DNA of 64,000 nucleotides. Origin: Certhia americana (lineage: Eukaryota; Chordata; Aves; Passeriformes; Certhiidae). How positions within the stretch are numbered: position 1 is the stretch's first letter; each line of letters opens with the position of its first letter. Where the stretch lies: contig CM031860.1 in assembly GCA_018697195.1 (NCBI GenBank), forward strand, positions 62,388,509 to 62,452,508, read 5' to 3'. The position numbers and the translations under genes are program-made. Positions 48,681 to 62,335 of this stretch are shown here, in pieces. Below the pieces are notes generated by a model. The model searched no databases. It saw nothing but the letters and a program-made list of their open reading frames with translations, and was not told where the DNA came from.

Positions 48681-51600
48681 TATATGAGCCAGTTGTTCCA
48701 TTTCTATTATAAATTTATAGCAAAACTCATTTTGTCACTAGCTGAGTAACCTTTTTGCACTCCTGAGAATTTTGATGAGAAGGAACCCAACAGTTTTGTC
48801 AATTTACCAACCCGCCCTTCAGGAACCTTTCTTTACATAATCCTCAATTCTTGCCTGGTCCAGGAGAATGAAATTGCTCTGTTTACCAAGCTCCAAATCA
48901 ACACTTTCTTCATTCTCTTAAGCATTTTAAATGCAAATGTTTTCTCTGATTGCCAATTTTAAAACAAAGCAAAACACCCCAGAAGTGCTTTCTGTTTCAG
49001 GGAAATGAAACACCCCATCACTGGCCCTTAAGTAACTGCTGTTAATCCAAATTCAATGAAAGATGGCCTTGCTCACTTTTAATAATAGGTGAAATTCAAA
49101 CTACATGATTTCTCTTTGAGTCTATTGAATTAATACATAGTAACTTGATACTTTATTGCCACATGATACCAACTTGCTTATACAGTATAAGGTAGTTTAG
49201 AGTGATTCAGCCTTAATATAAAGAAAAGTAGAACATTTAAGGCATAGGCAGAATTGATAGGTAAACTGCTGGTGAGCTCATCTGAAAGAATGCTCACTGT
49301 TATTCTCTGATAAATAATGAGGCTCATTCATATTTGATGAGGACTGTCTCTTTCTGGTTACCTTACTCTTATCACTGATCACAAATAAACATATAATTAT
49401 TTTGCAGTATATCTGCATTTGTTCATTCTTTAATGCATCCACCTTCCCAGTCCAGGTGTTATATCAGTTTTCATCATGTCCTACCCAAAATTAATGGGGT
49501 GGCTCCAGCCCTTTCACCTTCCTGCTCCTGCTATACTCCTCACTTCAATTCACCAAGCAAGAACACCTTGATGAACTCACAATCTTAACTACACTGTCTT
49601 GTATCTTCAACAGAATATAGGAATCCTTCTCTGGGTACCGCAGTTGAGACTATTATGTTAAGATAAATAGGACCTGGAAAATAACTGGGAACTGGACCCA
49701 GCTAAAATGTATGTTTGGAGTGTGCTTTAGCTATGGATTCCATATTTTGGGACAGTGTTCAAAGGCATGTGGCTGCTACTCTGTATGACACTGCATATCT
49801 GTCTGGTTCAGAAGTTTAAGACTCTGGCAAATTTTCTGATAATACAGCTGATTTTATCTGTAGGGCTCTAAATCAAACCTGAACATGATAAGGAGCTGCC
49901 TTGGATAAGGGATTTTCTTAAATTCCGCTCAACCTAATCCTACAGGAAAAACTGTGGCAAATCTACTGACATAAACAAGAACTTTTAAAGTTCTTAAGCT
50001 CACAGCCTAAATGGATGGTAGGTAAGTGAGCTGTGAGCTGATCAGCTTCTGAGCAGCAGTAAACAGAACAAGTGTATATTTATTCTAGAATAGGAAATGA
50101 ATATATAGATTTGTTTTATTGCAATTCTCTTGCTAACAAAAGGCAGACAGGAATGCTAGAAGAATAAAGCAGCCCTAGAGTTAGAAGTCTGATTTTTTTT
50201 TTATCCAAATAAGAAACATCATTAAAAGCAGCTCTATTGAACAAAAGTAGCTCCCACAAAAAGGCAAGGCCATCAGCAAGAGCTAAGTATATGTAAATGG
50301 GATTTACTTCACTGAGAGCAGTGTACTCTCAGCACCTCAGAGGATTCATTCCAATACAATACTGCAAGTGATTATGAAGCAAATATGCATTACCTTAAAT
50401 AAACCAAAGCAAGAGACAAAGCAAATTAATTTGAAGTGCTTTTACTCTGTAATTTCATTAAAGAAGGTTGTTTATTCTCAGAGGGGAACGAGAAATTGAA
50501 TATTGAAATATAAAATTGCAGAAACGTATATCTGTTTACGGACCAAGGTCAAAGAGAGTTTTATTATTAGGAACAAGGCTATCATCTACACAGTTATAAA
50601 TATTTTTAAAATCTCCTGCAATTTTTGATATTAATTTCTTTTTGCTTTTATCTAACATCCTCCTCACCATTTTTGCTTGTTTTCTTCCCTGTAATCTTTT
50701 TTGGGTTTCCAGGGCTCCTCACTGAAGAACTGGTATCAGGGTTTTTCCTTATTTTACTTTTCAAAACTTTCCAATACCACTGAAGTCAGGAATTAAGAGT
50801 CTCACCTTGGAACATAAAAGGCCAAGTCAACAGATGGTTGAAATTCTCCTTGCTCTCTTAATATTAATGAGGAATTAGCTGATGTGTGCTAACTCCCAAT
50901 TGCCAGGTCTTAACTAGTAAAAATAATATTTCTATCTGCATGGAGGGAGTCTGATGGGAAAGACCAAAGGAGAAAAAGATCAGAGGGGAAAAGGAATGGG
51001 AGAAAGAAAAGGGAAAACACCAGTGGGCTCTTTACTGAAATTATTTACAATTCAGGACTGTGACATTTTCTTACTTTTTGATCTGTTTTCCTATTTGCAG
51101 CAAAGTCACTGATGCCAAAAAGGACCCTTCAAATGCTATGCTAGAGTCATATCAATCTACAGAGGAAAAAGCAAACAAGATCAGCTTTATGCTTATTTTC
51201 AGAGGTAAACCATACTGAACTACTGAATCTTTGGGGGAAAAAAAAGAAATAGAAGATTCATCAAAAGACATACGGCACATTAGATGTTATGTACACAGTA
51301 TTTTTGAAGTTGTTGCAACATATTTTTCTCTAACAAAACTGTAAGAACTGTGGGGTGGTTTTCATCTGTCTTTTAGCTTTTAATTGGTTTTATGTCTCTT
51401 TCTTTTATATATAAATATACATACACCCACACAAAGATTCAAACATACATATGCATACATTCATTTAATTTATAAATATTGATTAATATTCTTAATAATG
51501 AAAAAATTCAAGCAGAGATCCTATTCCCCATAATAGTTCTGAATCACAAGTCATGTTTTGGATCGACCTGAATTGTCTCATGGCTCTTTGTAAACACAGT

Positions 51601-51829
51601 AGTAAATTACAATATTGTAATAATTGTCATGGTGCTTGTTATTTACATCAAAACACTTAAACATAGCACAATCACAGAAACTTACTTCTGTAGACACAGG
51701 CTGGGAAACTTGAGTTCTGGATTTCTATGGTACTTCTAACATTGTACTGTATGCAAGTTGCCAAATAATGGTATTTCATTTTAGTATAAATAAAATACTG
51801 CTTATTTGTAATTGGCTATCCAAGAGAGA

Positions 51830-52700
51830 ATGAAGAAGAAGATGGAAGCAGAAGCAGCAAGTAGACAAGCAGATGTGGATGTGCACTTGGATACCAGACC
51901 TCTGGATAGCAAAGGAGCATACAGTACCCAGCACCCTGAAGATCAACAGCTCAGAAAACACTGTTAGGAAAGTTCTGCACTGACTGGGTCATGTCAGATC
52001 ACAAGATAATGCTCTCACAAGGGATGCACAGGAGTTCAACTCACTACACCTCCTCCTGCTCAGAGCACCAGCAGAAGAAGCAAGCTGGGCAGTTTCACAT
52101 TTTCTGTAGGTCAGTTTTGCTGAGTCTTTGGAACAGACACAAATAATTTCCATGCTTGAAGCTCATTTTGCCTTTGAGACTGACTGTGAAAACCCCACCA
52201 AACAGAAACACAATGGTGATGGAGCCTGGGAAGCAGCGGGTGCCAACAATGCCAGACTGGAATGATGAACTCAAGCGGTTTGGCCACTTATAATTCCACA
52301 ACGGATGGGGATGTTCCAGGAACGAGGAGATGCGCAAGGTTCACAATGGCTTATTCAGCATCCACAAACACTGAATAAAGAGACTCGAAAAAAGAAACAC
52401 ACACAACCACAAAAGCCAAGCCAGGAGAAGCACTGATTCGGGGAATTGTTGTAGAGAGATGAACATGACAACTCAATGGGTATGAAAGGCTGGACCCAGA
52501 TGGCAGGAGGTAAGAAAAGATCATTGCAATTACAATGCAGCATAGCTGTCAGTGGTACAAGGACAGATCACGCCGCTGCTGTCAGGAAAATGGAAGAGGA
52601 TCTTTTCATTGCTGTGGGAAGATCAAGGTATTAAAATTACATACGTACATACGTCAAGAAGTGAAAACCAATTGCAGGACTGATACAGGAACCTTTAAGC
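51830..52700. other. CpG-richer unassigned block inside the CTNNA2 intron
   Basis: More CpG dinucleotides than the surrounding CpG-poor intron (for example GCGGG, AAGCGG, AACGGA, GATGCGCAAG, CACGCCGC, ACGTACATACGTC between 52220 and 52660). Minus-strand open frames of 60-80 codons are not recognisable. On the plus strand GGCAGGAG|gtaaga and a following acaatgcag could be splice sites. It could be a young unidentified insertion, a regulatory element or part of an antisense non-coding transcript. Confidence 0.3.
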
Positions 52701-53891
52701 AGCTCCTTTTAGGATTGTGTATATGACTTCAGAATGCCTGATCCAAGAAAGCCTGGCAAATGTTTAAGACCTTCCACAGTGCTTTGCAAAAAAAAAATAA
52801 AAATGTTATGTGACTGAGAACACTTTCTGTGACTTCTGATGTGTTTGAGGAAGGCCAGTGATGCCACTGGGGAATCTCATGGATGGAATGAAGGGCACAA
52901 GTTTGTTGTCCTAATAATCTTCGTACTTGATTGGGCGTAAACAATGAAAGGGTGCTTTTTCAAAACCACATTTGGAAACTATTTGGTTTGAGCATCTTGG
53001 GTCTCACAAATCACTATTGTTTTGAAAACACTCGGGAGAGTGGAATATGTTACAAATTTTCATACATATGGTCTCTACTTGAGTTAGAGGATAACAAAGG
53101 TGTCATGGGGCTAAACTAGTGCGAAAGAAAAAACAAAATCATGAAGAGCAGTCATTGCTTCTTCTTGGTTTGAGCATACTCCCAGAAGCTCAAAGGGCAA
53201 CATAGGAGAAGAAAAAAAATTATAATGTAAAAACCTCATTGCTTATAATATTACAGCTGCCTGTCTTTATTTCTAGAAAAGGTTGTGTGCAAAAGTTTGT
53301 AGTGTTCATTAAAAATAACTGAAATAACAGGGCAGTGTTAGAGCATATAATCATTGTGTTTGAAATAGTACTTGAAAACAGCATATGAATCAAAATTTAA
53401 AATATTTTGCTGGCCTTCCAGAGTCTTTTGCTAAACCTAGTGTGCATTGGAACCTGAGTGAATGAATCCCATTAGTCATCACCATCTTAACAATATGCAC
53501 TTCATACAGAGTTGGCTTCTGCACAGAGGAAGGAAATTACCAGTACTAACAAAGGAAAGAAGCAAATATACAAAAATGAGCAAATAGACAAAAGCTCCAA
53601 ATAATTATAATATTCACGGCTTGGCAATGACTTTCTAGGCTATGAAATTACTTTTCTTTTGGAAGAATGAAGATTCTACAAGGTTAGTATAAACAAAGGG
53701 TAATTGGAAAATCAAATTGCTCTACATGAGTAATTGTAAGGCCTGGAATAATGGTGATAGAATTTTTTAAAAAACCCACAAACTTGCTTATGAATCAGTG
53801 GATTTTTTGTTTTGTACATTATTGCAATCAAAAATACTCCCTTTCAAATGCTACTTGGGAAACAAATGGCTAAATACAAATCCCAGCTTAC

Positions 53892-54026
53892 CCCTGATAC
53901 AATGAGTTCTCCTCCCAAGTTCTGAACTTCTGCCTTCACTTTGCTGCAGATATTGAGCTGGTGGCAGTACAGGGCAATGCGCTGCAGGTAGGCCAGCAGA
54001 TCCTGCTTGCAGGCTGAGTCTGGGCA
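53892..54026 (-). CDS. CTNNA2: CTNNA2 exon: actin-binding helix 4
   Basis: This is an internal coding exon of 135 nt, phase 0 at both ends, encoding 45 residues from CPDSACKQDLL to GGELIVSG. The acceptor is ttgtctgcag and the donor is GGG|gtaagc. It carries NICSKV, where the isoleucine and valine correspond to alpha-E-catenin I792 and V796, residues required for F-actin binding. The exon ends exactly where isoforms diverge. It splices either to the 48-codon cassette at 41186-41329 or directly to the terminal exon at 26204. Both routes keep frame because the cassette is a multiple of three and all junctions here are phase 0. Confidence 0.97.
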
Positions 54027-56557
54027 CTGCAGACAACACAAATACTGATTAGATGGAACTGAGTTCATGAGATTGGAGACAGGTAATCAGACAGTGGCAG
54101 TGTGTATGTATTAGGTGGATCTATTTCACTTTGTCTTTACATGAGGTACTAGATAAAATGTGAAAACTCAAATTCTACCTTTTGTTTAACTCAAGATTTA
54201 TGAATTGCAACCTAAAAATGAGAAACGTCTTGATCAGCATTATGAAAATTATGATTTTAAATTATACTCTACATTAATTTATGGAATTGTACTGAGCAGC
54301 CAAAAGACCAGGTTTAATCTGAAACTCCAGGTTGCCTGCGGGACATCCAAGTTAACATCCACTATGGACCAGTTAATGTCCAGATAAACCCAGTCCTGAG
54401 TGGTTACCCCCCGCCCTCTAATACCAACTCTTGTCTGCCTGGCAGCTCCCCTGGCATTTCTGCAGATGTTCAGAGGATTAGATTAGGTTGAATGTGCTGG
54501 ATGCTGTGAGGGTTTCATAAGCAATAGAACTAGAAAGGGCCCCAGTACAATTTATTCATAGTCTCTGGGACTCTTAATAGAAACTGCATCATCCCTCACA
54601 ATATCAACAGCATAACAAACAACAGTCTCATAGTTAATATTCAAAGTCTTGCCTCAGGAGAACCGACCTCAGTAATTCACTCTGATGGAACAGAGCTAAA
54701 AGGGTCCACTGCTAACAGCATGTCTCCAATAAATACTCTTTGGGGCTACCCAGCAAAATCTGACTGACAATGCTCCTGCATAGCTTGGGGAACAAAGATT
54801 CTACATATGCCTTTTTATCACCTTACAGGGCTTATGCTCAATTAAAAAAAAAGATATTATCAGAGTATTTCAAGAAAAACTGACAGAATTAAATGCACAT
54901 GAGTCAACAATATCACAGCTCCTACCTTGAGATCACTGCTCTGGCCCCAGCTGCTAATGCTGGCAAGGAATGTGTTAATGGTGAAGTAGTTGGATATATT
55001 GTTGTCTGTATATATTATATTGTTGTCTCCCAAAGGAAGTCACTTGGCTTTTTTCTCGCCCTTTAAAACTAATAATAAACAAAGTTGGAGCTTCACTGTG
55101 GCTGCTATAGAGCTTCTCTTCCTCAAGCAGTTGCCACACCTTTCAGGCATGAATCCCTAAAGACCTCTTCTCCCTACTGGTGCCAATTTAATATAAAAAT
55201 ATTTACTCAGTTCTTGAAGTCTATGAACTGAAAGGAATGAATTTAAAGCAACACTTCTGCAGAGTTGTCAAAGCTTTAAATATAAATACCTTGGAGGGAG
55301 TGAAAAAAATGTATTGTTCATTGAAACAATAATTAAAAATGCAGCTGTCCACAAAAAGTTTATATTGTATGAGGTCTCCAGAGTTCTGTGAAATATCATT
55401 AAAGTGCAAGCATTAAAACAAATATTTCATTCTCAAAAGAATTTCACTGTTTATTAAAAGGGCTACAGTACTCTGAAATTTAAAATGTGACTCAAGTCAA
55501 GGCACTCTAAGCATAACAAGTCTCCTTCTGTTTCTTTCTTTAAAATATTCCACCTCTGCAAATACTGCAGACTAGGAATTTCATCAGCTGACAGATGGAT
55601 TTCTTCTTTCTTGCATTAAAATAAACAGATGCTACATTTGAAAGACAGGAATGGGTTAACTACAGGAAACATACTTGCTGCTGCTGAAGAAGACCTAAAC
55701 CCCTAAGACCTAAATATTTCTGAGGTTACAGGAAAATGGGCAGCTTGGGGGTTTTTGTTACTCTGGCTCATAATTCATGGCAGAGTGTGTTACACACTCT
55801 CACACTCTTACTTGAAGAAGAAAATTACATTCTTGAGGAGAAAGACTAGTGGCTAGGAAGTTACCAGTTCCCACTTCCAGCGAATTTTTTCTTGATGACA
55901 ATGAAATGAAGGAAACTATAAGAAATTTACAAAGGGAAAAATAGTGAAATTTAATCAGCCTGAACATAAAATTAGCTATGTAGGACCTGGATTTTAAATG
56001 TGGCTCTTGACTTTGAATATGATGTTTCCTCTTGCTCTCCAGATGAACAGATAATCCAGTTTGAAAATATATATACAACAAGGTCATCTGTCCAGCTGTG
56101 ACATGAATTTGGTGAAAGAGGTGAGAACACAGACCCTACAACATGGAGTAAAGTGCCAAATCAAGGGAAAATTGCTGGAAGAATGAGCTGAAAAAAATCT
56201 AAGGATTCCCAGGCACTTGGAAAGGGGAATGGAGCCTCCAAATCCCTACTGCTTTTTTTAACAGCAAATACATTTTGGATGTGATGATCTCACAGGTCTT
56301 TTCTAACCTGAAAGTTTCTATCTAATTCTAACAGGCCCAGAAGTGAGGCTGGGGAACAAGTCTGAGCATTGGAGAGACTCATTTATGACTTTCCTGTTCT
56401 GCAAAATGATGATGGGTCTACATTTACCAATTTCTATCCAATAGGAAGATCAGGATCCAGACTCTCAACAGGTAATTTTCTGGTAAGACAGACTTTTCCT
56501 GCAAAAGGCCACTCAGACATAGAGGTTAGGTTGTATGTCAGCTCATTTTGGGGCTAC
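54027..56557 (-). other. CTNNA2 intron, 2.5 kb
   Basis: AT-rich intron with a CR1 3'-end fragment at 56275-56335 and a small imperfect duplication of ATATTGTTGTCT near 54996-55027. Nothing else is recognisable. Confidence 0.8.
56275..56335 (+). mobile_element. CR1 3'-end fragment
   Basis: GGATGTGATGATCTCACAGG, TCTTTTCTAACCTGAAAG and TTTCTATCTAATTCTAACA resemble a diverged CR1 terminus in plus orientation. Confidence 0.7.
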
Positions 56558-56663
56558 CTGATCAGCTACTGCCCGTGCCAATTTGTCCATCCTGGATCCT
56601 GCCTCTGCAATCTTCTTGGCTGCATTAATGACATCAGATGTGTTCTTCAGGGGGCCTTTCCCT
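56558..56663 (-). CDS. CTNNA2: CTNNA2 exon: actin-binding domain, second part
   Basis: This is an internal coding exon of 106 nt. It begins with one base that completes the split AGA arginine codon, followed by 35 residues from GKGPLKNTSDV to ARAVADQ. The acceptor is gcttcacag and the donor is CAG|gtagcc. It encodes helical sequence in the middle of the actin-binding bundle (KNTSDVINAAKKIAEAGSRM), which is highly conserved. ARAVADQ is the neural-type ending; alpha-E-catenin has GRTIADH at this place, which supports assignment to CTNNA2. The donor +4 base is a non-consensus g, but the reading frame and phase leave no reasonable alternative end. Confidence 0.96.
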
Positions 56664-58949
56664 CTGTGAAGCACAAGACAATTACCCACAATCTCAATAA
56701 ATCACCAAAGGCAACAGTTTTAGTGACCATGTTTAGTGCTTGATTTTAAAATAGTAACACAAATGTCTTCTTAATTTATTACAATTTTGCCTTTTAAGTA
56801 CTTTATAGTACAGCTTGATTAAGAAATCTGTCTGCTGTATTTCCTCTCCCTTACAAAATGCCTCACTGGCAATTTAGTCCGATGGTGCCTTCAAGCACAT
56901 GAGCTGTACTTAATAGTATATGCATTTTTAAGTGCTCATTAAGCCAGTGCTGTTCCTGGAATACACAACTATTTCAAAATTATGTGATTCCCAAGCCAGT
57001 GCTAAATGTTCAGCCCATAATGTCTAGGGCAAGAATGTCACATTTTAGAAAATCTTTTTTTAGTAGATTTTTTTGTTGGAAAATAAAGAGAGCTGAAGCA
57101 TCATCATGTTACATACATAAATGTTACACTTAAAACATGTATAGTATAATTACTTTAAGCCTGATCTTTCATTGCATTTTTAAGATGATACACACAATTT
57201 TGATTTCAGTCATTAAAGCTACTGAAATGTATAAAGATATTACAGGAAGGTCTCCAAGACTTTCCTGACTTTGCTTCAGACTCAAAACTTTAATCCTGCT
57301 TGTACCAATAAAATTGCTGCTCCTGAGAAAGTCTCAGCTGGAAGTGAGTCCATTTCCCATTTTTTAAAAAAAAAAAATGGAAAATCACAATATGATCAAA
57401 CATTTTTTTAATGAAACAGAAGGCATTTTTTCTAAGCAAAACATTGCATAATTTTTGTATTTTTTAAATCTATAATGACAAGAATAACATGCTGAAACAC
57501 ATTTCCATTTTAATCTTCTTTCCAGACTTCTATTACCACCTTAAACAGAAGAAATACAAGCATCCAACTTCTGGTGAACTTAAACTGCAGCAAAAATACT
57601 TCTTGGTGACCTCATGTACTTCTACATTAATTACATGAGCATCTCTGACTGTCACAAACCCCATGCATTTGAAAAATTATTCTATTCTAACACTGCTGAG
57701 GTTACAGCCAACCAAAAGGGTGTGAAAGGCTTGTTTCTGTTTTAATGGAATATATTAAACAACTTGTTATTGAATCTGATGCAGGCAGAGATGCACTTTG
57801 AATTTTTTTTTATTTACTTCAAATGTGTCAGTTTTTATCTCATTCTCAAATCAGTTTTGTTCTTTTGATGCAAGAAAACATAATTATAAAACTTTCAATT
57901 TCATGTTCAATATAACAAAGGTTGTCTAGGAGGTTGCAGAAGCTGTGCATATTCTGGGCTGTTGCTTTAGGCCATCATTTCTTCCTTCCATGATACAATG
58001 ACATTGCTTGGACAGATTTCACTCTATTTTTTGCTGGCAGAAGGATCACAGACAGCAAGACAATACAAATACAAAAGTAACAGAGAATGCTGCAGAATCC
58101 TCTCCATCCAGTTCCACCCTCTGCTACTGTCCCAGGCTGCTGCAAGCAACACTTGTTGAACACTTCCAAGGATGGGGCAACATGAAGAGATGAATAAATG
58201 GATGTCAGATTTTAATCCTGAAGAAAACCAGGAAGATTTTCATCCTGTTCTGTGTAATAACATTTAAACTTTTGAACCGACTTTAAAAATAAACACTGAA
58301 CAAAATTTAATTTACTACAGTTACGTTGAATTCTAAGAATCTTGTAAACTCTTCTCCCTGGTGTGATTAACAATATGACCATAGTTAAAGACAATAATTC
58401 TGTTTACATTGTATCATTAATGAATGGCCTTTGGATGCTCTGCAATTAGAGAAGAACAAGACATCAACAGAGAAAAGAAATGAAAGCAAAAATGAAAATC
58501 ATTACTGACAGACTCCCACAAAGCATTAGACAAACTAGCTTTATTTCATTTGGGATTTTTTTTTGGAAGGAAGTTCAGTGTTCAAATGATATAAATAGTT
58601 TTGCCATTATTTTTGATTGACACAAATTGTGCAGAAATGTTGAAAGTTCAGAGAAGCACATGCATTTAGATGGGTACTAAACGAAATGTCACTGGAGTGT
58701 CTGTAAGGTCACAGACTAACTTTGCTGCTGAAATAGAAAATGATCTGCAAATAAAAGAGACTTGCAAATAGCAGAAAAACTTCATGTGATTATTCCCATT
58801 TGGACAAATACCCAGGGCAGTGTACACGATGAGCCCTTGGCTTTGCATCCCCAAAACCACAGCAAATCATTTCAAAAGGGTACAAATCAAGCATAAAAGG
58901 GAAGATGTGGCACATCTGAGCTCCTCAGCTGGGGTTATTTTGTCCTTAC
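56664..58949 (-). other. CTNNA2 intron, 2.3 kb
   Basis: AT-rich intron containing one degraded CR1 fragment near 58089-58180. No exon-like open frame with splice sites was found. Confidence 0.8.
58089..58180 (-). mobile_element. Degraded CR1 fragment
   Basis: CTGTCCCAGGCTGCTGCAAG and TTGAACACTTCCAAGGATGG, GGCAAC match the part of CR1 seen at 12300-12360 and 19970-19990, in minus orientation. Confidence 0.7.
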
Positions 58950-59131
58950 CTGGTAAAATCTGTCATTTCCATCATAATCATGCACATCTGCTTGGCCAGC
59001 ACAATGATGTCATTGCCACTGTCATCCCACTTGGCCACCTCTGCATCCAGCTTGCTCTTTTCTTGGTGGAATATCTCCACCTGCTCGGCAATCTTTGCCT
59101 TCTCCTCCTGGGGCAGCTGAGCCATGATAGC
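58950..59131 (-). CDS. CTNNA2: CTNNA2 exon: start of the actin-binding domain
   Basis: This is an internal coding exon of 182 nt. It starts in phase 0 with GCT after tttctccag and ends with the first two bases of an AGA codon before gtaagg. It encodes 60 full residues, AIMAQLPQEEKAKIAE through MIMMEMTDFT. This is the first part of the five-helix actin-binding domain, including the N-terminal helix that in alpha-E-catenin makes actin binding force-sensitive. WDDSGNDIIVLAKQMCMIMM is essentially invariant across vertebrate alpha-catenins. A 146-residue plus-strand reading frame over the same bases is an antisense shadow. The split arginine is completed in the next exon, which confirms both splice sites. 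Confidence 0.97.
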
Positions 59132-62100
59132 CTGGAGAAAGAAAAAGAGTTGAGCATGAAAAAAATAAAGCTAGAAACTGGATCTTTCCAGTGGTCCCAA
59201 CAGTCTGAGTTTCTTTTTATGGGAGTCAAAGATGCCAAGCAAAATCCTGTAGGCATTTGACTTCTGTCAGGACAGGCAAAAGCACTTTCACAGCATGTTT
59301 ATATCTCTTCTTGCACTTTCAAGATGATAAAATTTATATTTAAGATCTTGTGATTATTCACCAGTTGACAAAGGAGGATTAAATCTCAGTTATGAGGAAG
59401 GATAAAACAAATGACATTTATGGGAAAAGGCAGACTGAATTGCTGTGTCTCCACTAGTCTCAACCTCTGTCAGAAACAGAGGATTTCAAATTAACACAAC
59501 ACCAAAATAAGCCACGACACACAAGACAATACATTTGAAGTGAATTGTAACAAACACATCTTTTGATGATATTTAGTGTTCTAATTTGCTCTTGGAAGAG
59601 ATGCAAAAAGACACTGAACAGGTTGGCATTGATCTGCCTCAGCATGAACAAAGAACCAAGTTCATGCCCCCCTCTAAAAAATCCCTAAAAAATTATGATA
59701 ATTACTTTTGAAGATCAAATGTACACTTTGAATAATGATTTCCAAGTTAAGCTACTATTTGGCTCTAGGGGTTCTGAAGACCACATTATGCATTTAATGG
59801 GGTGTGACACATATTTAAGTGTCATTACATTTTTTTCTTGTTTATGTCACTTTCAATCAGCTGAAGTCTTTTTCTACATATTCTTAAAATGCTCTTGGCT
59901 TTTAAAAATTCGTAATTGACCTTTTCCAAAACTGAAATTAAAAAGGGCTATAAACAGTAGATCAGAAAATGAGAAATTTGCAAGTTAATCAAATTAAAAT
60001 TCAAGACGAGTTTTAATTAGGCCTTATCAATGTAACTCAGTGGTTTCAAATGTTAGCGTAATAGTCTTTGCACAGAAAAATGCAGTGTAAGTCAAGCTAA
60101 TAAATAAATATATAAAATGCACATAAAACAAAAGAACTGAGGAATTAACTGAAGTTAAGAGAATGTGATAGGAGCAGTGAAATTTGGAAAGTTTATCTGT
60201 ATGACTTGCCTGTGGTTTCTTCGAGTGGCAGCTTCACCTGAATACTCTTTAAACTGGTAAACAGTGCTTTAATATTTCTGTTCCAGCTGCTGATGTGCTT
60301 TCAAAGCAGCCATATCCTATAGCAAATGCAGCCTGTAAATTCCAGTTTTATTTCTACTGAAGACCAACACAAGTCTTTCTACTGAAACACTAACAGCCTT
60401 ACGGAGTAAGCATATTAAACAAATCCATTACATTGCATGAATAAAAGTATTTTGCATTTTCTCCACAGAAAAGGTTCAGATAAGATTCTATTCTGCTTAG
60501 CACTCCAGACTGGGGACTGGGCAGCTTCTGCTTAGCATGTTTCACTTTTAGGTTTTTATGATCTGTTGCTTCCTGTGCCACACTGCAATCTGTGTTATTC
60601 AGGAACTGTCTTTATGATATATTATGTTTATACAGTGTGTAGCTGATCAAAGCAGAAGGTTTTAAGTGCAGCAGTAATAATAACCACAATAAATGTAACA
60701 GAATTTAAGACTCCTAAATCTCCAGGTGAACGTGATCCTTAGCAAGAAAAATACTGCAGTCTTTACTTGAGTTTCAGACCAAGAAAGGAAGATGTGTTAC
60801 CCAGTCCTAAATGTAACCAAAAAGATGAGAAAGGCTGTGAAATTTGACAAAATAATCTGTACTGTATCTCATTTCTGTTACACCTGAGATTTACTTTAAT
60901 AGTCAATACTTTGAATATCTCAAACAGGACTTTATGCCCTTTAAAATACAAAAATCACAAAAGAGAGTCAACTGCATCCAGAACAGCTCTGTCACCAGTT
61001 TCACAGTAAGGAATCCAGGTATTTTTTACCTTAGGGATGTCATGATAAAAATCCAGTTTTTCTGATATATGGTATGGTATATTTACCACCTATATTCAAT
61101 ATTCAGGGAAATAATTTTAAGACAAAAAAAACCCTCTGCCCATTCCACTGGATCCATGCCTTGCATTTCTCCCACACCTCTGAGTAAGTTTTTTTCAGGT
61201 TTTTGTTATTCTGTTTTTTTTCTGTAAAAAACCCCTGTTTTTAATGTTTTTTGCTGTAAAACTTTGGTATCAAGCCCCAGCAGCTGAAAACTCTGTCCTG
61301 ATCCTCTGAGCTTTCACAGCATCTTTGCCTGTTGATCTTTAGGTTCTCAGCCCTACAAACACTCTTCCAGACTCCGAGGCAAGAAATTCCCATTCCAGTT
61401 ACCAACTTTTGCTGGTGTTTGAGTGTGTAGGGAGGATGCTTCTTATTTTGTCCACAGCTTCACCTCTAGCACATCAGAACAAACCAGACTTGGGTGAAAC
61501 AGCCATGAAAATCACGCAAGTAATTCCCAGTTTTCCACTGGTTCCCACCTGGAAAATGTTAAAAGGCTTTTCTTCAACAAAACTTTTCCAGTCAAATATA
61601 TTTTCATGATGCATAAAATTGCATTCTTTTTTTTTTTTTAATAATCTGAGCTGAGAAGCCTATTCAGTAAATGTAAACATTCATCAGAGGGTGGCATAAT
61701 CCTGAGTGTTAACAGGAATAGTCCTGAGTGTTAACAGACTTCACTTCCCCAGCACCTGTGACCCCCAAAGCACTCATCAGCTTATTTTGCAATCCCCATG
61801 CACAAGCTGAGGTCGCAAATCACAGTGACTGGAGTTTATCATGATGTAATTACCCTGGTAAAATTACATTGACTCAGTAGCAAATGTCTTCAATTACAAT
61901 TAAATTACAGGGACTACTCAGTAGCTTAAACAGATCTTCTTGACAGGTTTGCACACTGGGAAACATGACTAATGTAAGATTTCTCTGGATACAGCACATG
62001 GTGCCCTGATGGGAATTTTTTTTTCTTTCTTTTTTTTTAAATTTGCTGACTACTCCCACAGTTTCAGCACATTCCAACCCTCCAAAGCCTTCTCTTACAG

Positions 62101-62335
62101 CACTGGCTGGAGCAAGCAGCTGATACTAGGCACCACAAAAGCCTCAGGATCATTCAATAAATGCTACTTAAACAGGTTTGGCATAAAAAAAACCTTCAAC
62201 ACCTCTGTCAGAGCCTGGTCCCATCCTTTCTTAAATGACCCTGAGGACTGGAAATCACTGCCTTTGCTTTCTGAGGCAGAGATTTTACTGGTCACTGCTG
62301 GACACTCACTGGAGGCATGTGGGGTTTGTACTCAC
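59132..62335 (-). other. CTNNA2 intron, 3.2 kb
   Basis: Unremarkable AT-rich intron. Poly-T runs lie near 61627-61639 and 62019-62039, and a 15-bp unit (CCTGAGTGTTAACAG) occurs twice at 61701-61737. I see no exon or recognisable transposable element. Confidence 0.8.

Larger units (their letters stand above)
41330..53891 (-). other. CTNNA2 intron before the cassette exon, 12.6 kb
   Basis: Holds the largest CR1 copy in the window (47871-48680), an AT/CA microsatellite near 47361-47396 and a CpG-richer unassigned block at about 51830-52700. Its 3' end is the CU-rich cassette acceptor region. Several plus-strand open frames of 60-122 codons have no recognisable similarity or codon signature and are treated as chance. 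Confidence 0.8.

Noticed and set aside
56369..56743. 124-codon plus-strand open frame
   Set aside because: Antisense to the CTNNA2 exon at 56558-56663; no independent evidence.
58820..59260. 146-codon plus-strand open frame
   Set aside because: Antisense shadow of the CTNNA2 exon at 58950-59131.
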